Shown: piece by piece, positions 13,551 through 13,660 of the stretch
Layout of the letters: the number at the start of each line of letters is the position of its first letter
Numbering within the stretch: the stretch's first letter is position 1
Source of the DNA: JAJDNW01 sp039714495
GTDB taxonomy: Bacteria > Desulfobacterota > Desulfobacteria > Desulfobacterales > B30-G6
Direction: 5' to 3'
DNA length: 13,660 nt
NCBI GenBank assembly: GCA_039714495.1
Contig: JBDLJD010000123.1
Span: forward strand, 1 to 13,660
The notes under the pieces: model-generated
The model's input: the letters and a program-made list of their open reading frames with translations, nothing else
What the model was told of the DNA's origin: nothing
Database searches by the model: none
Made by a program: the position numbers and the translations under genes

Positions 13551-13569
13551 TAACCACAAAGGGCACAAA
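13551..13569 (+). repeat. Interspersed repeat, AACCACAAAGGCACAAAGG family, copy 4
   Basis: AACCACAAAGGGCACAAAG runs directly into the left arm of the hairpin at 13571-13613, as the copy at 5543 stands just ahead of the pepA terminator. No plus-strand gene precedes it in the window. Confidence 0.7.
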
Positions 13570-13570
13570 G

Positions 13571-13613
13571 AAAAAGAAAGCACCTGCAGCCACGCTGCAG
13601 GTGCTTTCTTTTT
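13571..13613. terminator. Hairpin terminator near the right edge
   Basis: 19-bp arms AAAAAGAAAGCACCTGCAG (13571-13589) and CTGCAGGTGCTTTCTTTTT (13595-13613) around CCACG, with T runs on either strand. No gene ends beside it in this window. It most likely ends a minus-strand gene that lies beyond the right edge. Confidence 0.75.
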
Positions 13614-13660
13614 AGTGAATTTCTATATAATCACGCTTGACGTTACTATATATACATGAT

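Overview
The window looks like a stretch of chromosome from an anaerobic, fatty-acid-oxidising member of the Desulfobacterota (Desulfobacteraceae-like sulfate reducers or relatives). This is an inference. It rests on a CooC-type ATPase, an EtfAB pair coupled to a membrane cytochrome b / iron-sulfur oxidoreductase of the kind used by syntrophs and sulfate reducers to pass beta-oxidation electrons to menaquinone, a ~600-residue acyl-CoA dehydrogenase, and gaps full of degenerate repeats that I recall from such genomes. No rRNA, tRNA, CRISPR array or insertion-sequence transposase is visible.

Left part, plus strand (1-3659): the 3' part of an alpha/beta hydrolase gene; a 400-bp gap built from several repeat families; a CooC-like nickel-insertion ATPase; then a tightly coupled trio (ATGA overlaps) of a single-domain cupin, a HAD-type 5'(3')-nucleotidase-like phosphatase and a metallo-beta-lactamase-fold hydrolase, whose joint role I cannot name.

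Middle, plus strand (3660-6400): a repeat-rich gap with a strong predicted promoter and a REP-like double hairpin in the leader of pepA (M17 leucyl aminopeptidase). After a 22-bp-stem terminator comes a self-contained type II toxin-antitoxin cassette (ribbon-helix-helix antitoxin plus VapC PIN toxin) with its own promoter and palindromic operator. A bidirectional terminator closes the cassette against the convergent etf operon.

Right part, minus strand (6423-13408): two transcription units of one pathway. Reading right to left, a TetR regulator closely resembling Bacillus FadR/YsiA is followed by an acyl-CoA dehydrogenase. The regulator's promoter carries an 18-bp palindrome matching 17 of 18 positions of the Bacillus FadR consensus as I remember it. 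Next is an operon of the membrane iron-sulfur oxidoreductase, etfB and etfA. Together they form the acyl-CoA dehydrogenase -> EtfAB -> membrane quinone reductase chain of beta-oxidation, with an acyl-CoA-sensing repressor alongside. The right end is AT-rich and holds another repeat-plus-hairpin.

Most worth checking: the Bacillus-type FadR operator and a weaker lookalike at the etf operon promoter; the missing ATG behind the best ribosome-binding site of the regulator; the loss of the first CCG-domain cysteines in the iron-sulfur protein; a 123-bp inverted-repeat element with alternative pairings; and a repeat family found in sense orientation just behind gene ends.
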